From Hymenobacter lapidarius (GTDB lineage: Bacteria; Bacteroidota; Bacteroidia; Cytophagales; Hymenobacteraceae): DNA of 64,000 bases. Made by a program: the position numbers and the translations under genes. The notes below the pieces were generated by a model. That model saw nothing but the letters and a program-made list of their open reading frames with translations. It did not search any database and was not told the DNA's origin. Every line of letters starts with the position of its first letter. The first letter of the stretch is position 1. This document shows, in pieces, positions 1-9,517 of this stretch. Where the stretch lies: positions 86,583-150,582 of the forward strand of contig NZ_MDZB01000142.1 in NCBI RefSeq assembly GCF_001816145.1, read 5' to 3'.

Positions 1-1
1 C

Positions 2-457
2 ATCTACGACCTGCCCGATGCCCAGCCGCGCATCGAGAGCCTGCTGGCGCATTTGCTGGAGGATTACGACACCGTGCGCCGCAAGCGCCTCAGCTCGTTC
101 TCGACCGGCATGAAGCAGAAAGTAGCCATTGCTTCCTGCTTGCTGCACCGCCCCGAGCTGCTGGTGCTGGACGAGCCATTCAACGGCCTCGACGTGTTTT
201 CGGCCGATAGCGTGCTGGCGCTGCTCAACAGCTACCGGCCGCAGGCCCTCACGTTTGTGTCGTCGCACAACTTAGCCCACATCGAAAAAGTAGCCACCCA
301 CCTGCTCGTTATCGATGATAGCGAGGTGAAGTACTGGGGTACCATGGCCGACTTTCTGCAGGGCCAGGGCGCCTTGCTGGGCGATGCCCTGCTTCGGCTC
401 ATCAACCCGGCCACCACCACCGCTCAGGACTTGACATGGCTGACTACGCAATGCTAG
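2..457 (+). CDS. ABC transporter ATP-binding protein (5' end outside window)
   Basis: This is the C-terminal part of an ABC-type ATPase; the frame is open from the first bases of the window, so the Walker A region lies outside. Visible are the ABC signature (FSTGMKQK), Walker B with the D-loop (LLVLDEPFNGLD) and the H-loop histidine (SSHNL). It would hydrolyse ATP on the cytoplasmic face to power a membrane partner. Its last 22 bases overlap the start of the next gene, a polytopic membrane protein, so the two probably form one transporter. The substrate cannot be told from the sequence; the short, single-domain layout fits ABC-2-type exporters. Confidence 0.9.
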   Translation: MYDLPDAQPRIESLLAHLLEDYDTVRRKRLSSFSTGMKQKVAIASCLLHRPELLVLDEPFNGLDVFSADSVLALLNSYRPQALTFVSSHNLAHIEKVATHLLVIDDSEVKYWGTMADFLQGQGALLGDALLRLINPATTTAQDLTWLTTQC

Positions 458-1803
458 GGCACTTTCTGCCATACCTGCTGGGCCGGCGGCTGCGTGCCGT
501 GGTGTGGCCCGATGCCACGGGCGAGCGGGTGGGCGTCGTGGCGCTGCTCGTGTTCATGGCGGGCTATGGCGCGGGGTTTGGCCTGCTGCTCAGCCACCGC
601 GACTCAGATGGTATCAGCGAGATGCTGCCCGAGCTGCTGGTGGTGCTCAACGCCGCTTGGCTGGTCTCGGCGCTGCTCGTGGACTTTGTGCCCACGCTGC
701 GCCCCGTGACGCGGCCGCTGCCCGAGCATTTCCCGGTGTCGGCGCGCCAGAACGTGGTCACGGCCTTTCTGCTGGATTTAATCTCGCTGCGGCGTCTGCT
801 CATTGCAGTTTTTCTGCTGGCTGCGCTGGTGGTGGCGCCCCGGCACGGGCTGGTACCGGGCTTTAGCCTGCTGCTGGTGCTGGCCGGGGCAGTGCTCAGC
901 TTCAACGTGCGCCTGCTGGGAGCCCTGCGGCGCTGGCGGCACCCGCTGCTGCTGGCCCACGCCGCCACCCTGGCCCTGATGGTGTGGTGGATACTTCACC
1001 CCGCGCAGCCCTACTACACCGCGCTGGGCGTGGCCATGGCGCTGCTGCCCTGCGCCCTGTGGGCGACGCAGCTCTACTGGGTGGCGCCGTCCTTCAGCGC
1101 CCGCTACCTGCCCGCCGACCCGGCCCACGCCGCCGGCCGGGCGCTGGACCGGCTGCCCCTCGAATGGAAAGTATACACCCGCAAAGCCTGGCTGTCGCTG
1201 CTCATGGGCCTGGTCATAAAGGTGCTGCTGGTGGGCGCGTCCGGGCTGTTTTTTGTTAAAAACGGCAAGCTGACCAGCCAGGGCTTTTTTTACGTGGCCT
1301 TTCTGCCCGTGGTGGGCTTTACTTATGCCAACAACAACCTGTTTGGCTTCCTGGGGGACATGGCGGCCAATGAATTGCAGCGCCTGGGGCTGACCTCGCG
1401 CCTGCTGGTGCTCTATGCCCGGGTGGTGGGCCCGGTGGTACTGGTCGACTGCCTGCTGTCGGCCGTGCTGGTGCTGGCGCTGTTTCCGCCCTCGTTGTGG
1501 CACCTGCTGGGGCTGCTGCCGCTAAGCGCCGCCGGGCTGGCCGCCATCGGGTTGTGGGGTAGTCTGTACAAGGCCAAGCAGGTGGTGAAAACCGTGGATT
1601 TTGCCAACATGCGCAACAACGTTTCCAGCCTGATGAGCCTGTTTTCTGCCGGCTTCGCGGCGGTGCTTTACTTTGTGCCGTGGTGGTGGCTGCGCGTGCT
1701 GCTGGCCGGGCTGGTCACCGTATCGGCGGTGTGGCCGCTGCGGGCCGTGCTGGCCAACGAGGGCGGGCTGCGCCGCCGCCTATGGCACGGCATCGGTGCC
1801 TGA
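436..1803 (+). CDS. Polytopic membrane protein, probable ABC transporter permease
   Basis: The 455-residue product is strongly hydrophobic along its length, with roughly ten or more membrane segments separated by short basic loops (for example near residues 20-60, 115-175, 245-300 and 320-440). It has no signal peptide cleavage site and no motif I recognise. The ATG at 436 lies inside the end of the ATPase gene, the usual arrangement for an ATPase/permease pair made from one message, and this is the main reason to call it a permease. The assignment is contextual. A palindromic repeat with a T-run lies about 60 bases after the stop and may end transcription. Confidence 0.65.
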   Translation: MADYAMLGHFLPYLLGRRLRAVVWPDATGERVGVVALLVFMAGYGAGFGLLLSHRDSDGISEMLPELLVVLNAAWLVSALLVDFVPTLRPVTRPLPEHFPVSARQNVVTAFLLDLISLRRLLIAVFLLAALVVAPRHGLVPGFSLLLVLAGAVLSFNVRLLGALRRWRHPLLLAHAATLALMVWWILHPAQPYYTALGVAMALLPCALWATQLYWVAPSFSARYLPADPAHAAGRALDRLPLEWKVYTRKAWLSLLMGLVIKVLLVGASGLFFVKNGKLTSQGFFYVAFLPVVGFTYANNNLFGFLGDMAANELQRLGLTSRLLVLYARVVGPVVLVDCLLSAVLVLALFPPSLWHLLGLLPLSAAGLAAIGLWGSLYKAKQVVKTVDFANMRNNVSSLMSLFSAGFAAVLYFVPWWWLRVLLAGLVTVSAVWPLRAVLANEGGLRRRLWHGIGA

Positions 1804-1862
1804 GCCGCGGCAGCAGTGTGACGCTGGTGCGACTGAAGTAATCTTTGCCGTCCTGCTTCAGT

Positions 1863-1962
1863 AAGAACGTCATGCTGAGCTTGTCGAAGTATCTCTACCG
1901 CGCAAGTAATCAAGTTTACTACTGCGGTAGAGATGCTTCGACAAGCTCAGCATGACGTTCTT
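1863..1962. repeat. Interspersed palindromic repeat, family A, copy 1
   Basis: The left arm begins AAGAACGTCATGCTGAGC and the right arm ends with its complement, GCTCAGCATGACGTTCTT. Both continue inward through TCTCTACCGC/GCGGTAGAGA to a short AT-rich centre, so the whole unit can fold into one long hairpin. On the + strand it runs into TTTTTT, so it may act as a terminator for the preceding transporter genes. Related copies occur near 9.4, 13.4, 15.9, 16.0, 17.5 and 58.9 kb. Confidence 0.9.
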
Positions 1963-2001
1963 TTTTGCTACGGTTAATCTTGCGCGACTGCTTCAACACG
2001 C

Positions 2002-2033
2002 AAAAAGCCCTCTCATGCGGAATGAGAGGGCTT
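2002..2033 (-). terminator. Intrinsic terminator of the subtilase gene
   Basis: A perfect 12-bp stem (2005-2016 with 2022-2033) with a 5-base loop is followed, on the minus strand, by a run of T (A-run at 2002-2006 on the plus strand). It starts about 20 bases past the stop codon of the secreted protease gene. Confidence 0.8.
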
Positions 2034-2054
2034 GCAAAGGATTGATTCAATGCG

Positions 2055-3689
2055 CTATTCTATGATGAGCTGGCGGCCTGTGCCGGCCACTGTCAGCCAG
2101 TAGGCGCCGGGGGGCAGGGCCAGCGGCAGTTGCACGGTGGCAGTCGCCAGCGCCTGACGATACACCAGTTGGCCGAGGCTGTTGAACAGCTGCACGTCGC
2201 GGTGCAGCAAGCGGGCATCGGTGGTCGTCACCGTGAGCTGGTTGCGGGCCGGGTTGGGGAACACCTGCAGCGCCGAAGCCGGTACCTGCGGGCGGGCCGT
2301 GCCCGTAACAACCGAGGTGAGGGCCCGGGCCGCATTTACGCGCCCAAACCCGTAGTACTGGTCCCAGCCGGCCAGGTCTTCGGTCGGTTTGCCCACCCGG
2401 TCGTCGGCCGTGGCCTGCAAGGTGGTTTTTACCTGGGTGGCGGTGAGCTGGGGCCGCAGCGTGAGCAGCAGCGACACCAGGCCGGCCACGTGCGGCGTGG
2501 CCTGCGACGTGCCGCCCCAGTAGCTGCCGTAGTTGGTGTTGGAGAGGTGGTTGAGGCCGTAGATATAGTTGCCGGGGGCCACCACCGACAGGTGTGCGCC
2601 GTAGTTGCTGCCGCTGCTGCCACTCCAGAAGAACGGGCTGCTGCGCGCATCGTTGGGGTCGGTGGAGCCCACGGCCACCACGCCGGTTAGGGCCGCGGGG
2701 TAGTAGGGCGTGCTGGTGTTGGTGTTCATCATGCACGCCACCACCACCACGCCCCGTTGGGCGGCATAGTCCACGGCATCCTGCGTGGCCTGGGAGGCAG
2801 AAAGCCCGCCCAGCGACATGTTGATTACCCGGGCCCCGTTGTTGACGGCGTAGTAAATGGCGCTGGTCCACCACGAATAAAAGCCATTGTTCCTAGCGTC
2901 CAACCCTTTGCAGACCATGAGTTTGCAGGCCCAGTTCACGCCGGCGTAGCCCACGGCGTTGTTGCCCGAAGCACCCACAATGCCCGTCACGTTGGTGCCG
3001 TGGCCGTGGTCGTCGGTGGGGTCGTTGTTATTGTTGGCAAAATTCCAGCCGCGCACGTCGTCGATGTAGCCGTTGCCGTCATCGTCGAGGCCATTGCCGG
3101 CTATCTCCTGGCGATTGCGCCAGATGCGCTGGGCAAATTCCGGGTGGTCGAGCTTGCAGCCGCTGTCGATGATGGCCACCGTCACCGACGAGTCGCCGCG
3201 CGTGATGGCCCAGCCGTCTTCCATGGCAATATCGGCCCCGGCCCGCGCCGCCGACAGGCTGAACGTGCCGGTGTTTTTCAGGCTCCACTGCCGGTTGTAC
3301 AGGGCATCGTTTGGCACGACGCCCTGTACCCCGCCGCCCTCGCCGGCCGCATCCAGCTCCACGTAGCGGAACAGGCCGCTTTGCTGGTAGTCGCGCATGG
3401 CCTGTTGGGCGTCGGCTCCGGCGGGCAGGGAAATCAGGTACATGGCCGGCGCGGCCGTGGTGCGCTGCTGCGGCCGGCCGGGGTTCAGCGGCTGGGCCAG
3501 CTTTGCGCCGTGGCGGCGGTTGAGGCGCTCCAGCGCCTGCGTTTTGGCAGCCAGCACTGCCGGTGAGGCCGTGGGCGAGAGGTCGTCGTTGAGCCGGACA
3601 ATTAGGCGGGTTGCCGAAGCAGGGGTCTGGCCCTGCGCAGGCGCGCTCAAGGCAGCCAGCAGGGCGAGGGTTGCGTAAAGTTGTTTCAA
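2055..3689 (-). CDS. Secreted S8 (subtilisin-like) serine protease with T9SS C-terminal domain
   Basis: A 544-residue secreted protease. Residues 1-20 are a signal peptide ending near AQGQ. Residues 25-110 look like an inhibitor/propeptide region. The catalytic domain (about 165-460) carries the triad: Asp175 (VAIIDSG), His230 (GHGTNVTG) and Ser395 (GTSQATPHVAG). Around the expected oxyanion Asn the usual AAGN is replaced by ACMMN (residues 318-322). The last ~75 residues, from VFPNPARNQL to the end, are a type A sorting domain, so export through the type IX system and release or anchoring at the surface is expected. The gene stands alone, with its own terminator. Confidence 0.93.
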   Translation of the reverse strand: MKQLYATLALLAALSAPAQGQTPASATRLIVRLNDDLSPTASPAVLAAKTQALERLNRRHGAKLAQPLNPGRPQQRTTAAPAMYLISLPAGADAQQAMRDYQQSGLFRYVELDAAGEGGGVQGVVPNDALYNRQWSLKNTGTFSLSAARAGADIAMEDGWAITRGDSSVTVAIIDSGCKLDHPEFAQRIWRNRQEIAGNGLDDDGNGYIDDVRGWNFANNNNDPTDDHGHGTNVTGIVGASGNNAVGYAGVNWACKLMVCKGLDARNNGFYSWWTSAIYYAVNNGARVINMSLGGLSASQATQDAVDYAAQRGVVVVACMMNTNTSTPYYPAALTGVVAVGSTDPNDARSSPFFWSGSSGSNYGAHLSVVAPGNYIYGLNHLSNTNYGSYWGGTSQATPHVAGLVSLLLTLRPQLTATQVKTTLQATADDRVGKPTEDLAGWDQYYGFGRVNAARALTSVVTGTARPQVPASALQVFPNPARNQLTVTTTDARLLHRDVQLFNSLGQLVYRQALATATVQLPLALPPGAYWLTVAGTGRQLIIE

Positions 3690-3916
3690 GCTAGAAAGGA
3701 GTAGAAGATGGTATCGGGGTTCAGCTCACGCCACCGGGTTGAAGACTTAAATATACACTCCGGACTATGTGCTGCGCCAAATGCTGCAGCCGTACCGGGC
3801 GAGGGGCGAAAGCGCCGGTTTCCGGTCGGCTTTTGGAAACCTCGGGGGCGGCAGCGCAGCAAACTGCTTCTTTGGGGCGACTTTTGTGGACTTTTAACCA
3901 TTGACCCCTGCGCCGC

Positions 3917-4747
3917 ATGGATTTTATTGAACTGACCGTTGAAACCCCACGCGAGCTGTCCGACATTCTGGTGGCCGAACTGGCCGAAGTAGGCTTCGAT
4001 ACCTTTGAAGACAAGGACGCGGGCTTCTGCGCCTACACCACCGAAGACGTGTTCAACCCCGACGCGGTGGCCGAAATCATGAGCCGCTACGCGGGCATTG
4101 GCGAGTTGAACTACTCGCACCGCACCATTACCCGCCAGAACTGGAACGCCGAGTGGGAGAAGAACTTCCAGCCGCTCATCATCGCCGAGCGGGTGTCGGT
4201 GCGAGCTCCCTTCCACCCTGAGCCGGCCGGCGTCGACTACGACATCGTCATCATGCCGCGCATGTCCTTCGGCACGGGCCACCACGAAACCACGGCCCTG
4301 ATGATAGAAAACCAGCTCGACGTGGACCACAAAGGCCTGCGCGTGCTGGACATGGGCACCGGCACCGGCATCCTGGCCATCATGGCCGAAATGCTGGGCG
4401 CCCGCCAAATCCTGGCCGTGGACACCGAGCCCTGGACCGTGGAAAACGCCCGCGACAACGCCGCCGAAAACCAGTGCCGCACCATTGAGTGCCGCCTGGG
4501 CGGAGTCGAAACCCTGGCCGGCGAAGCCCCCTTCGACCTCATCCTCGCCAACATCAACCGCAACGTGCTGCTCGAAGACATGCACGAATACGCCCGCCTG
4601 CTGCCTAGCGGCCACCCCATCCTGTTCAGCGGTTTCTACGAAGAAGACCTGGCCAAAATCCAGGCCGAAGCCGCCAAGCACGGCTTGCGCTACCAGCGCC
4701 ACCGCACGCTGCGGAGCTGGGTATCGGCCCTATTTGAGAAGGAGTAG
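3917..4747 (+). CDS. prmA: Ribosomal protein L11 methyltransferase
   Basis: The 276-residue product matches PrmA, which trimethylates ribosomal protein L11 using S-adenosylmethionine. The N-terminal ~100 residues form the substrate-binding part (it begins DFIELTVETP). The methyltransferase core shows the PRMSFGTGHHETT segment near residue 115, the SAM-binding loop VLDMGTGTGILAI near 142-154, and the catalytic-loop LILANINRNVL near 213-223. Length and motif order are usual for the family. The ATG at 3917 directly follows a stop-rich stretch and fits the family N-terminus. The gene is divergent from the protease gene upstream. Confidence 0.95.
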   Translation: MDFIELTVETPRELSDILVAELAEVGFDTFEDKDAGFCAYTTEDVFNPDAVAEIMSRYAGIGELNYSHRTITRQNWNAEWEKNFQPLIIAERVSVRAPFHPEPAGVDYDIVIMPRMSFGTGHHETTALMIENQLDVDHKGLRVLDMGTGTGILAIMAEMLGARQILAVDTEPWTVENARDNAAENQCRTIECRLGGVETLAGEAPFDLILANINRNVLLEDMHEYARLLPSGHPILFSGFYEEDLAKIQAEAAKHGLRYQRHRTLRSWVSALFEKE

Positions 4748-4895
4748 CCACCCGCCAACCCGTGAACAACGGAGCGGCCCGACGGCCGGCGGGGCAGTTG
4801 CCGGGCTGGGCGGCCTTCGTGCCGTCGCCATCTTTGTGCGGTAATCTCGCGGCGGGGTTCAATATCAATCCTGCTGTTATTGACAGAATGCAACC

Positions 4896-7388
4896 ATGAA
4901 TGTAATACGCGTGCGAAAAGGAGTGCTGGCGGTGGTGCTGGCCAGTGGAGTGGGGCTGATGGCTTTCCGGCCCGCCGAAGACAGCTTGCTGCAGCGCATA
5001 GCCCGCCAGCTGGGCGAATACTACGCCGCCGCCAAGGGCGAAAAAGTGTACCTGCACCTCGACCGCCCGATGTACGCCACCGGCGAAACCATCTGGTTCA
5101 GCGCCTACGTGGTGGATGCCTCGCAGCACCGCCTCGACTCCCTCAGTCAGGTACTGCACGTAGACCTGGTGTCGGCGGAGCGGCGCGTGGTGGCCCGCCG
5201 CACCCTGCGCCTGCAGGGTGGCCGGGCCAGCGGCGACCTCAGCATTGCCGACTCGCTGGCCGCTGGCGTTTACGAGCTGCGCGCCTATACCAACTGGATG
5301 CGCAACGCCGGTGACAGCTTTGTGTACAGCCGCCGCCTCAATATCTGGCTGGCCTCGCCGCTGGGCCCCCAGGAAGCCACCGCCGCCGCCGCGACTGCGG
5401 CCCCTGGTAAAGCCAAAGGCCCCGGTGCCAGCCAGACCAAGCCCGATGTGCAGTTTTTCCCCGAAGGAGGCTACCTGGTAGAAGGGCTGCCCGCCACAGT
5501 GGCCTGCAAAGCCACCGATGCCAGCGGCCGCGGCATTGCCGTGCGCGGTCAGATTGTGAATGCCCAGAACGCCGTGGTTGCCGCTTACACCACCCGCCAC
5601 GCGGGCATGGGCCGCTTCAGCTTCGTGCCCGGCGCAGGCCAAAAATATCGCGCCCGCTTCACGCTGCCCGACGGCAGCACCGCCGAGTACCCGCTGCCGG
5701 CGGTGCAGGCCAGCGGCTACTCGCTGCACGTGGTAGAAAACGCCGAGAGCTTCGTGGTAGAAGCCCGCTACCGGGGCACGGCTGCCTCTGGCCCGGTGCA
5801 GCTGCTCACGCAGGTGCGCGGCGTGGTGGCCTACCCCGAGCCACGCACCCCCACCGCCGAAGCGCCGGCCGTGTGGCGCATGCCGAAGAAAAACTACCCC
5901 AACGGCATCGTGCACTTCACCTTGTTTGATGCGCAGGGCGCGCCGCGCTGCGAGCGGCTGGCCTTTTCCCAGAACGGCTCGGCCGACCTGCGCGTGACCG
6001 TGACGCCCGATCAGGCCAGCTATGGGCCGCACGCGCCCGTGCAGCTCAAAGTGCGCGTGACCGATGCGGCCGGCCAGCCGATAGCCGCCAACCTGTCGGT
6101 GGCGGTGAGCGACGCCGGCCTCAGTGCCCTGGCTCCCAACGCCGAGACCGTGGCCTCCAACCTGCTGCTCACTTCCGACCTGGTGGGGTATGTGGAGAAC
6201 CCGGGCTACTATTTCCGCGAGCCGTCGGCGGCCACCAGCCAGGCCCTCGACGACCTGCTCCTGACCCAGGGCTGGCGCCGGTTTGTGTGGAAGGAAGTGC
6301 TAGCGGGTCAGGCCCCCGCCGTGCGGTTTGTGCCCGAGCAGGACATTTCCCTCACCGGCCAGGTAGTGAGCCAAAACGGCAACCAGCCCATTGCCAACAG
6401 CCAGCTCACCTTCCTGCAAGTGAAGCCCACGAAAACCGTGGCCACGGCCACCACCGACGCGCTGGGCCGCTTCACCTTCACCGGCTTTGCGGTGCAGGAC
6501 ACGGCCGTGATTACCCTGCAGGCGCGGCGGGCAAAGGGCGGCTCCAACGTCATCATTCTGCCCGATGGCGGCCCCGTGCCCGGCACCCAGCCGCTACCGC
6601 GGCTGCCCGCCCTGAGCGCGGCCCCGGCCGGCGTGGCTGCCTATGTGCGCCGCAGCCGGCAGGCCCAGGCCACCGACCTGGAGCTGCACCCCGAAAAAGC
6701 CCTGCGCACCATCAACCTGAGCAACGTGTCGGTGACGGTCCAGCGCGTAGCTGTGCCGCACGACGACCCCCGCCGCCTCTACGGGGCCACCGGCGGCACC
6801 GTCATCGACGTTGCCAACATGCCGCAGGCCCAATCGGGCCTGTCGGTGCTGCAGTTGCTGCAAGGCCGGGTGGCGGGCCTTACCATCACTGGCAACCCGC
6901 CCACGGCGTCTATTCGCGGGCAGGGCACGCCGCTGTTTATTGTCGATGGCAATCGGACCGATATTGATTTCGTCAACAGCCTGCCATCGGCCGATATTGA
7001 ATCGGTGGAGGTTTTTAAGGGACCCGCAGCGGCTATTTTTGGCGGCTCGGGCGGGGCCATTGCCATCTATACCAAGCGGGCCGACCCGAACTACAAAGGC
7101 TCGGCCGCGCCGGCGCCCGGCATCGCCACCGTGCGGGTGCCCGGCTTTTACGCGGCGCGGGAGTTCTTCCAGCCGCGCTACAACGCCCTGCTCACCAACC
7201 CGCCCGCCGACCCGCGCACCAGCACCATCTACTGGAACCCCACCGTGCGCACCAACGCCCGCGGCGAGGCCGAGCTGTTCTTCTTCACCGCCGACGACGG
7301 CGGCACGTTCCAGGCCGTGGCCGAGGGCGTAAGCGTGGACGGCCGGCCCGCCCAGGGCACCGGCACCTTGGTCACGCGGGGCAAGTAG
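4896..7388 (+). CDS. MG2-domain protein with carboxypeptidase-like and TonB plug domains
   Basis: An 830-residue exported protein with a signal peptide at residues 1-25. Residues ~45-145 resemble the MG2 domain of alpha-2-macroglobulins (KVYLHLDRPMYATGETIWF). A second beta-sandwich region follows. Residues ~480-545 form a carboxypeptidase-regulatory-like domain (LTGQVVSQNGNQPI ... TTDALGRFTF). Residues ~630-730 are a TonB-receptor plug-like domain (LQGRVAGLTI, IRGQGTPLFIVDG, ESVEVFKGPAAA). No outer-membrane barrel follows, so it is not a complete receptor. Such fusions are known in Bacteroidota as plug-domain proteins of unclear role, presumably at the outer membrane. No operon partner is evident. 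Confidence 0.85.
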   Translation: MNVIRVRKGVLAVVLASGVGLMAFRPAEDSLLQRIARQLGEYYAAAKGEKVYLHLDRPMYATGETIWFSAYVVDASQHRLDSLSQVLHVDLVSAERRVVARRTLRLQGGRASGDLSIADSLAAGVYELRAYTNWMRNAGDSFVYSRRLNIWLASPLGPQEATAAAATAAPGKAKGPGASQTKPDVQFFPEGGYLVEGLPATVACKATDASGRGIAVRGQIVNAQNAVVAAYTTRHAGMGRFSFVPGAGQKYRARFTLPDGSTAEYPLPAVQASGYSLHVVENAESFVVEARYRGTAASGPVQLLTQVRGVVAYPEPRTPTAEAPAVWRMPKKNYPNGIVHFTLFDAQGAPRCERLAFSQNGSADLRVTVTPDQASYGPHAPVQLKVRVTDAAGQPIAANLSVAVSDAGLSALAPNAETVASNLLLTSDLVGYVENPGYYFREPSAATSQALDDLLLTQGWRRFVWKEVLAGQAPAVRFVPEQDISLTGQVVSQNGNQPIANSQLTFLQVKPTKTVATATTDALGRFTFTGFAVQDTAVITLQARRAKGGSNVIILPDGGPVPGTQPLPRLPALSAAPAGVAAYVRRSRQAQATDLELHPEKALRTINLSNVSVTVQRVAVPHDDPRRLYGATGGTVIDVANMPQAQSGLSVLQLLQGRVAGLTITGNPPTASIRGQGTPLFIVDGNRTDIDFVNSLPSADIESVEVFKGPAAAIFGGSGGAIAIYTKRADPNYKGSAAPAPGIATVRVPGFYAAREFFQPRYNALLTNPPADPRTSTIYWNPTVRTNARGEAELFFFTADDGGTFQAVAEGVSVDGRPAQGTGTLVTRGK

Positions 7389-7696
7389 CCGGCCAGCGCC
7401 GGTGGCATAATGAGAATAAGAGCGTCTCGGCCGCAAGATTCCCAGCGCGCTGGGGAGCTGCTTGGGACGGCAAAGAACGTGTCAATTGGGCTCTGGCTAA
7501 CAGATAAAAACGAACTGCCTCGGAGGGAAGCGGAGAGGGATACCGGAAACGCTTGCGGTAAGAATTCTAAGAAGAAACCAAAGTTTTCCTTTCAGAAGCG
7601 GTTTTTTTACCGGAACATTACTTTCTAGTAGCTTCGCCATCACCACGCTATTCCGCGCGTTGATGAGGTGCGGCAATATAATTCCCCTTCTGCTCA
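7389..7696. other. Intergenic gap, no supported gene
   Basis: This 308-base gap is less GC-rich than the flanking genes, especially from 7555 to 7700. An open frame of 72 codons at 7410-7628 has a basic, low-complexity product (KNSKKKPKFSFQKR) with no family resemblance and is not supported. The 3' part probably holds the promoter of the symporter gene, but no clean TAnnTTTG box was found. Confidence 0.4.
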
Positions 7697-9382
7697 ATGA
7701 ATAAGCTCGACACGATTGATTACATCGTATTCTTCGTCTACTTCATCATCGTATCCGGCTACGGCATATGGATTTACCGCCGCAAAACGGGCCATGACGG
7801 CACCGTCGAGGGCGATTCTAAGGACTATTTCCTTGCCGAAGGCTCCCTGACGTGGTGGGCCATCGGCTCCTCGCTCATCGCTTCCAACATCTCGGCCGAG
7901 CAGTTTGTGGGCATGTCCGGCTCGGGATTCAAAATGGGCCTGGCCATTGCCACCTACGAATGGATGGCCGCCATCACGCTCATTGTGGTGGCCGTGTTTT
8001 TCATTCCGGTGTACCTGAAGAACCGCATTTTCACGATGCCGCAGTTCCTCAGCCAGCGCTATAATGGCACGGTGGCCATGATTATGGCCATTTTCTGGCT
8101 GGCCCTCTACATCGTGGTCAACCTGACCTCGATTCTCTACCTCGGCGCCATTGCCATCAGCAGCATCGCCGGCCTCAACCTGGAGTTCTGCCTCTACGCG
8201 CTGGCCGCGTTTGCGGTACTCATCACGCTGGGCGGCATGAAGGTGATTGGCTTCACCGACGTTATTCAGGTGTTTTTCCTGATTCTGGGCGGCCTGGCCA
8301 CTACCTACCTGGCCCTGAACCTGGTGGCCGAGCACTACGGCCAGAGCGGCGTGATAAACGGCTTCAACCTGATGACGGCTCAGGCCGGCGACCATTTCCA
8401 GATGATTTTCAAAAAGGAAAATCCCAATTACATCGACCTGCCGGGCCTCACCGTGCTGCTGGGCGGCATGTGGATTGTGAACCTAAACTACTGGGGCTGC
8501 AACCAGTACATCACGCAGCGCGCCCTGGGGGCCGACCTGCCCACGGCCCGCGCCGGCATCCTCTTCGCTGCTTTCCTCAAGCTGCTGATGCCCGTGATTG
8601 TGGTGCTGCCCGGCATTGCGGCCTACGTGCTCTACAACGCCGACGTGTTCGGGCCGGCCGAGTTTGGCTCGGGTACCAACCTGAACCCTGACCGCGCTTA
8701 TCCGGTGCTGCTCAACATTCTGCCCGTGGGCCTCAAGGGCCTGTCCTTCGCCGCCCTCACGGCCGCGGTGGTGGCCTCGCTGGCCGGCAAAGCCAACAGC
8801 ATCGCCACCATTTTCACCCTCGACGTTTACAAGAAAGTCATCAACCCCAACGCCTCGGAAAAAACCCTGGTGAACGTGGGCAAAATTGCCGTGGTGGTGG
8901 CCATGATGATGGGCGTGCTCATCGCGCCACACCTGGGCATCGACAAAAAAGGCGGTTTCCAGTACATTCAGGAGTACACGGGCTTTGTGTCGCCGGGCAT
9001 CTTCGCCATGTTCATCCTGGGCTTCTTCTGGAAAAAGACGACTTCTACGGCGGCGCTGTTTGCCACCATTGGCGGCTTCCTGCTGTCAGTGATGTTCAAG
9101 TTTCTGCCCCTCTACGCCGACCTCTCGTTTCTGTCGCCGCTGGGCTTTGCGGTTAAAAACGCGGAGGGCGTGTACGAAATTCCGTTCCTCGACCGGATGG
9201 GGTTTGTGTTCCTCATCAGCGTGGCCGCCATGGTCGTCATCAGCTTGTATGAAACCAACCGGGGCGTGAAAACCAACGGACTGGAGGTAGACCGCAGCAT
9301 GTTCAAAACCACCCGGAGCTTTGCCATTGGCTCCATGGTCATCATGGTTATTCTCACCACGCTTTACACGGTGTATTGGTAG
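7697..9382 (+). CDS. Sodium:solute symporter (SSS/SglT family)
   Basis: A 561-residue inner-membrane transporter with about 14 hydrophobic segments. Family features include the N-terminal segment IDYIVFFVYF, the EGSLTWWAIGSSLIASNISAE stretch near residues 50-70 that contributes to the sodium site, the YLKNRIFTMPQFLSQRY loop, and the conserved AALTAAVVASLAGKANSIATIFTLDVY stretch near 350-378. The sequence is closest in pattern to sugar symporters (vSGLT-like), so Na+-driven sugar uptake is likely, but the substrate is not determined. A family A palindrome with a T-run follows 25 bases after the stop. Confidence 0.9.
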   Translation: MNKLDTIDYIVFFVYFIIVSGYGIWIYRRKTGHDGTVEGDSKDYFLAEGSLTWWAIGSSLIASNISAEQFVGMSGSGFKMGLAIATYEWMAAITLIVVAVFFIPVYLKNRIFTMPQFLSQRYNGTVAMIMAIFWLALYIVVNLTSILYLGAIAISSIAGLNLEFCLYALAAFAVLITLGGMKVIGFTDVIQVFFLILGGLATTYLALNLVAEHYGQSGVINGFNLMTAQAGDHFQMIFKKENPNYIDLPGLTVLLGGMWIVNLNYWGCNQYITQRALGADLPTARAGILFAAFLKLLMPVIVVLPGIAAYVLYNADVFGPAEFGSGTNLNPDRAYPVLLNILPVGLKGLSFAALTAAVVASLAGKANSIATIFTLDVYKKVINPNASEKTLVNVGKIAVVVAMMMGVLIAPHLGIDKKGGFQYIQEYTGFVSPGIFAMFILGFFWKKTTSTAALFATIGGFLLSVMFKFLPLYADLSFLSPLGFAVKNAEGVYEIPFLDRMGFVFLISVAAMVVISLYETNRGVKTNGLEVDRSMFKTTRSFAIGSMVIMVILTTLYTVYW

Positions 9383-9407
9383 GCGGCTCTGCCTGCTGAA
9401 AACCACC

Positions 9408-9517
9408 AGAACGTCATGCTGAGCGGAGCCGAAGCATCTCCCGTGCAATAGTTAAACGCAATCAGTTGGATTAGTTACGGCACGCGAGATGCTTCGGCAA
9501 GCTCAGCATGACGTTCT
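9408..9517. repeat. Interspersed palindromic repeat, family A, copy 2
   Basis: The left arm is AGAACGTCATGCTGAGCGG and the right arm CTTGCCGAAGC-type complement ending GCATGACGTTCT. The inner stem is the variant GCATCTCCCGTGC/GCACGCGAGATGC. It runs into TTTTTT at its right end and may terminate the symporter transcript. The right arm supplies an in-frame TTG/ATG-like start that falsely lengthens the next gene by 20 codons. Confidence 0.9.

Noticed and set aside
7410..7628. 72-codon frame before the symporter gene
   Set aside because: Low-complexity basic product, no promoter match, no family resemblance.
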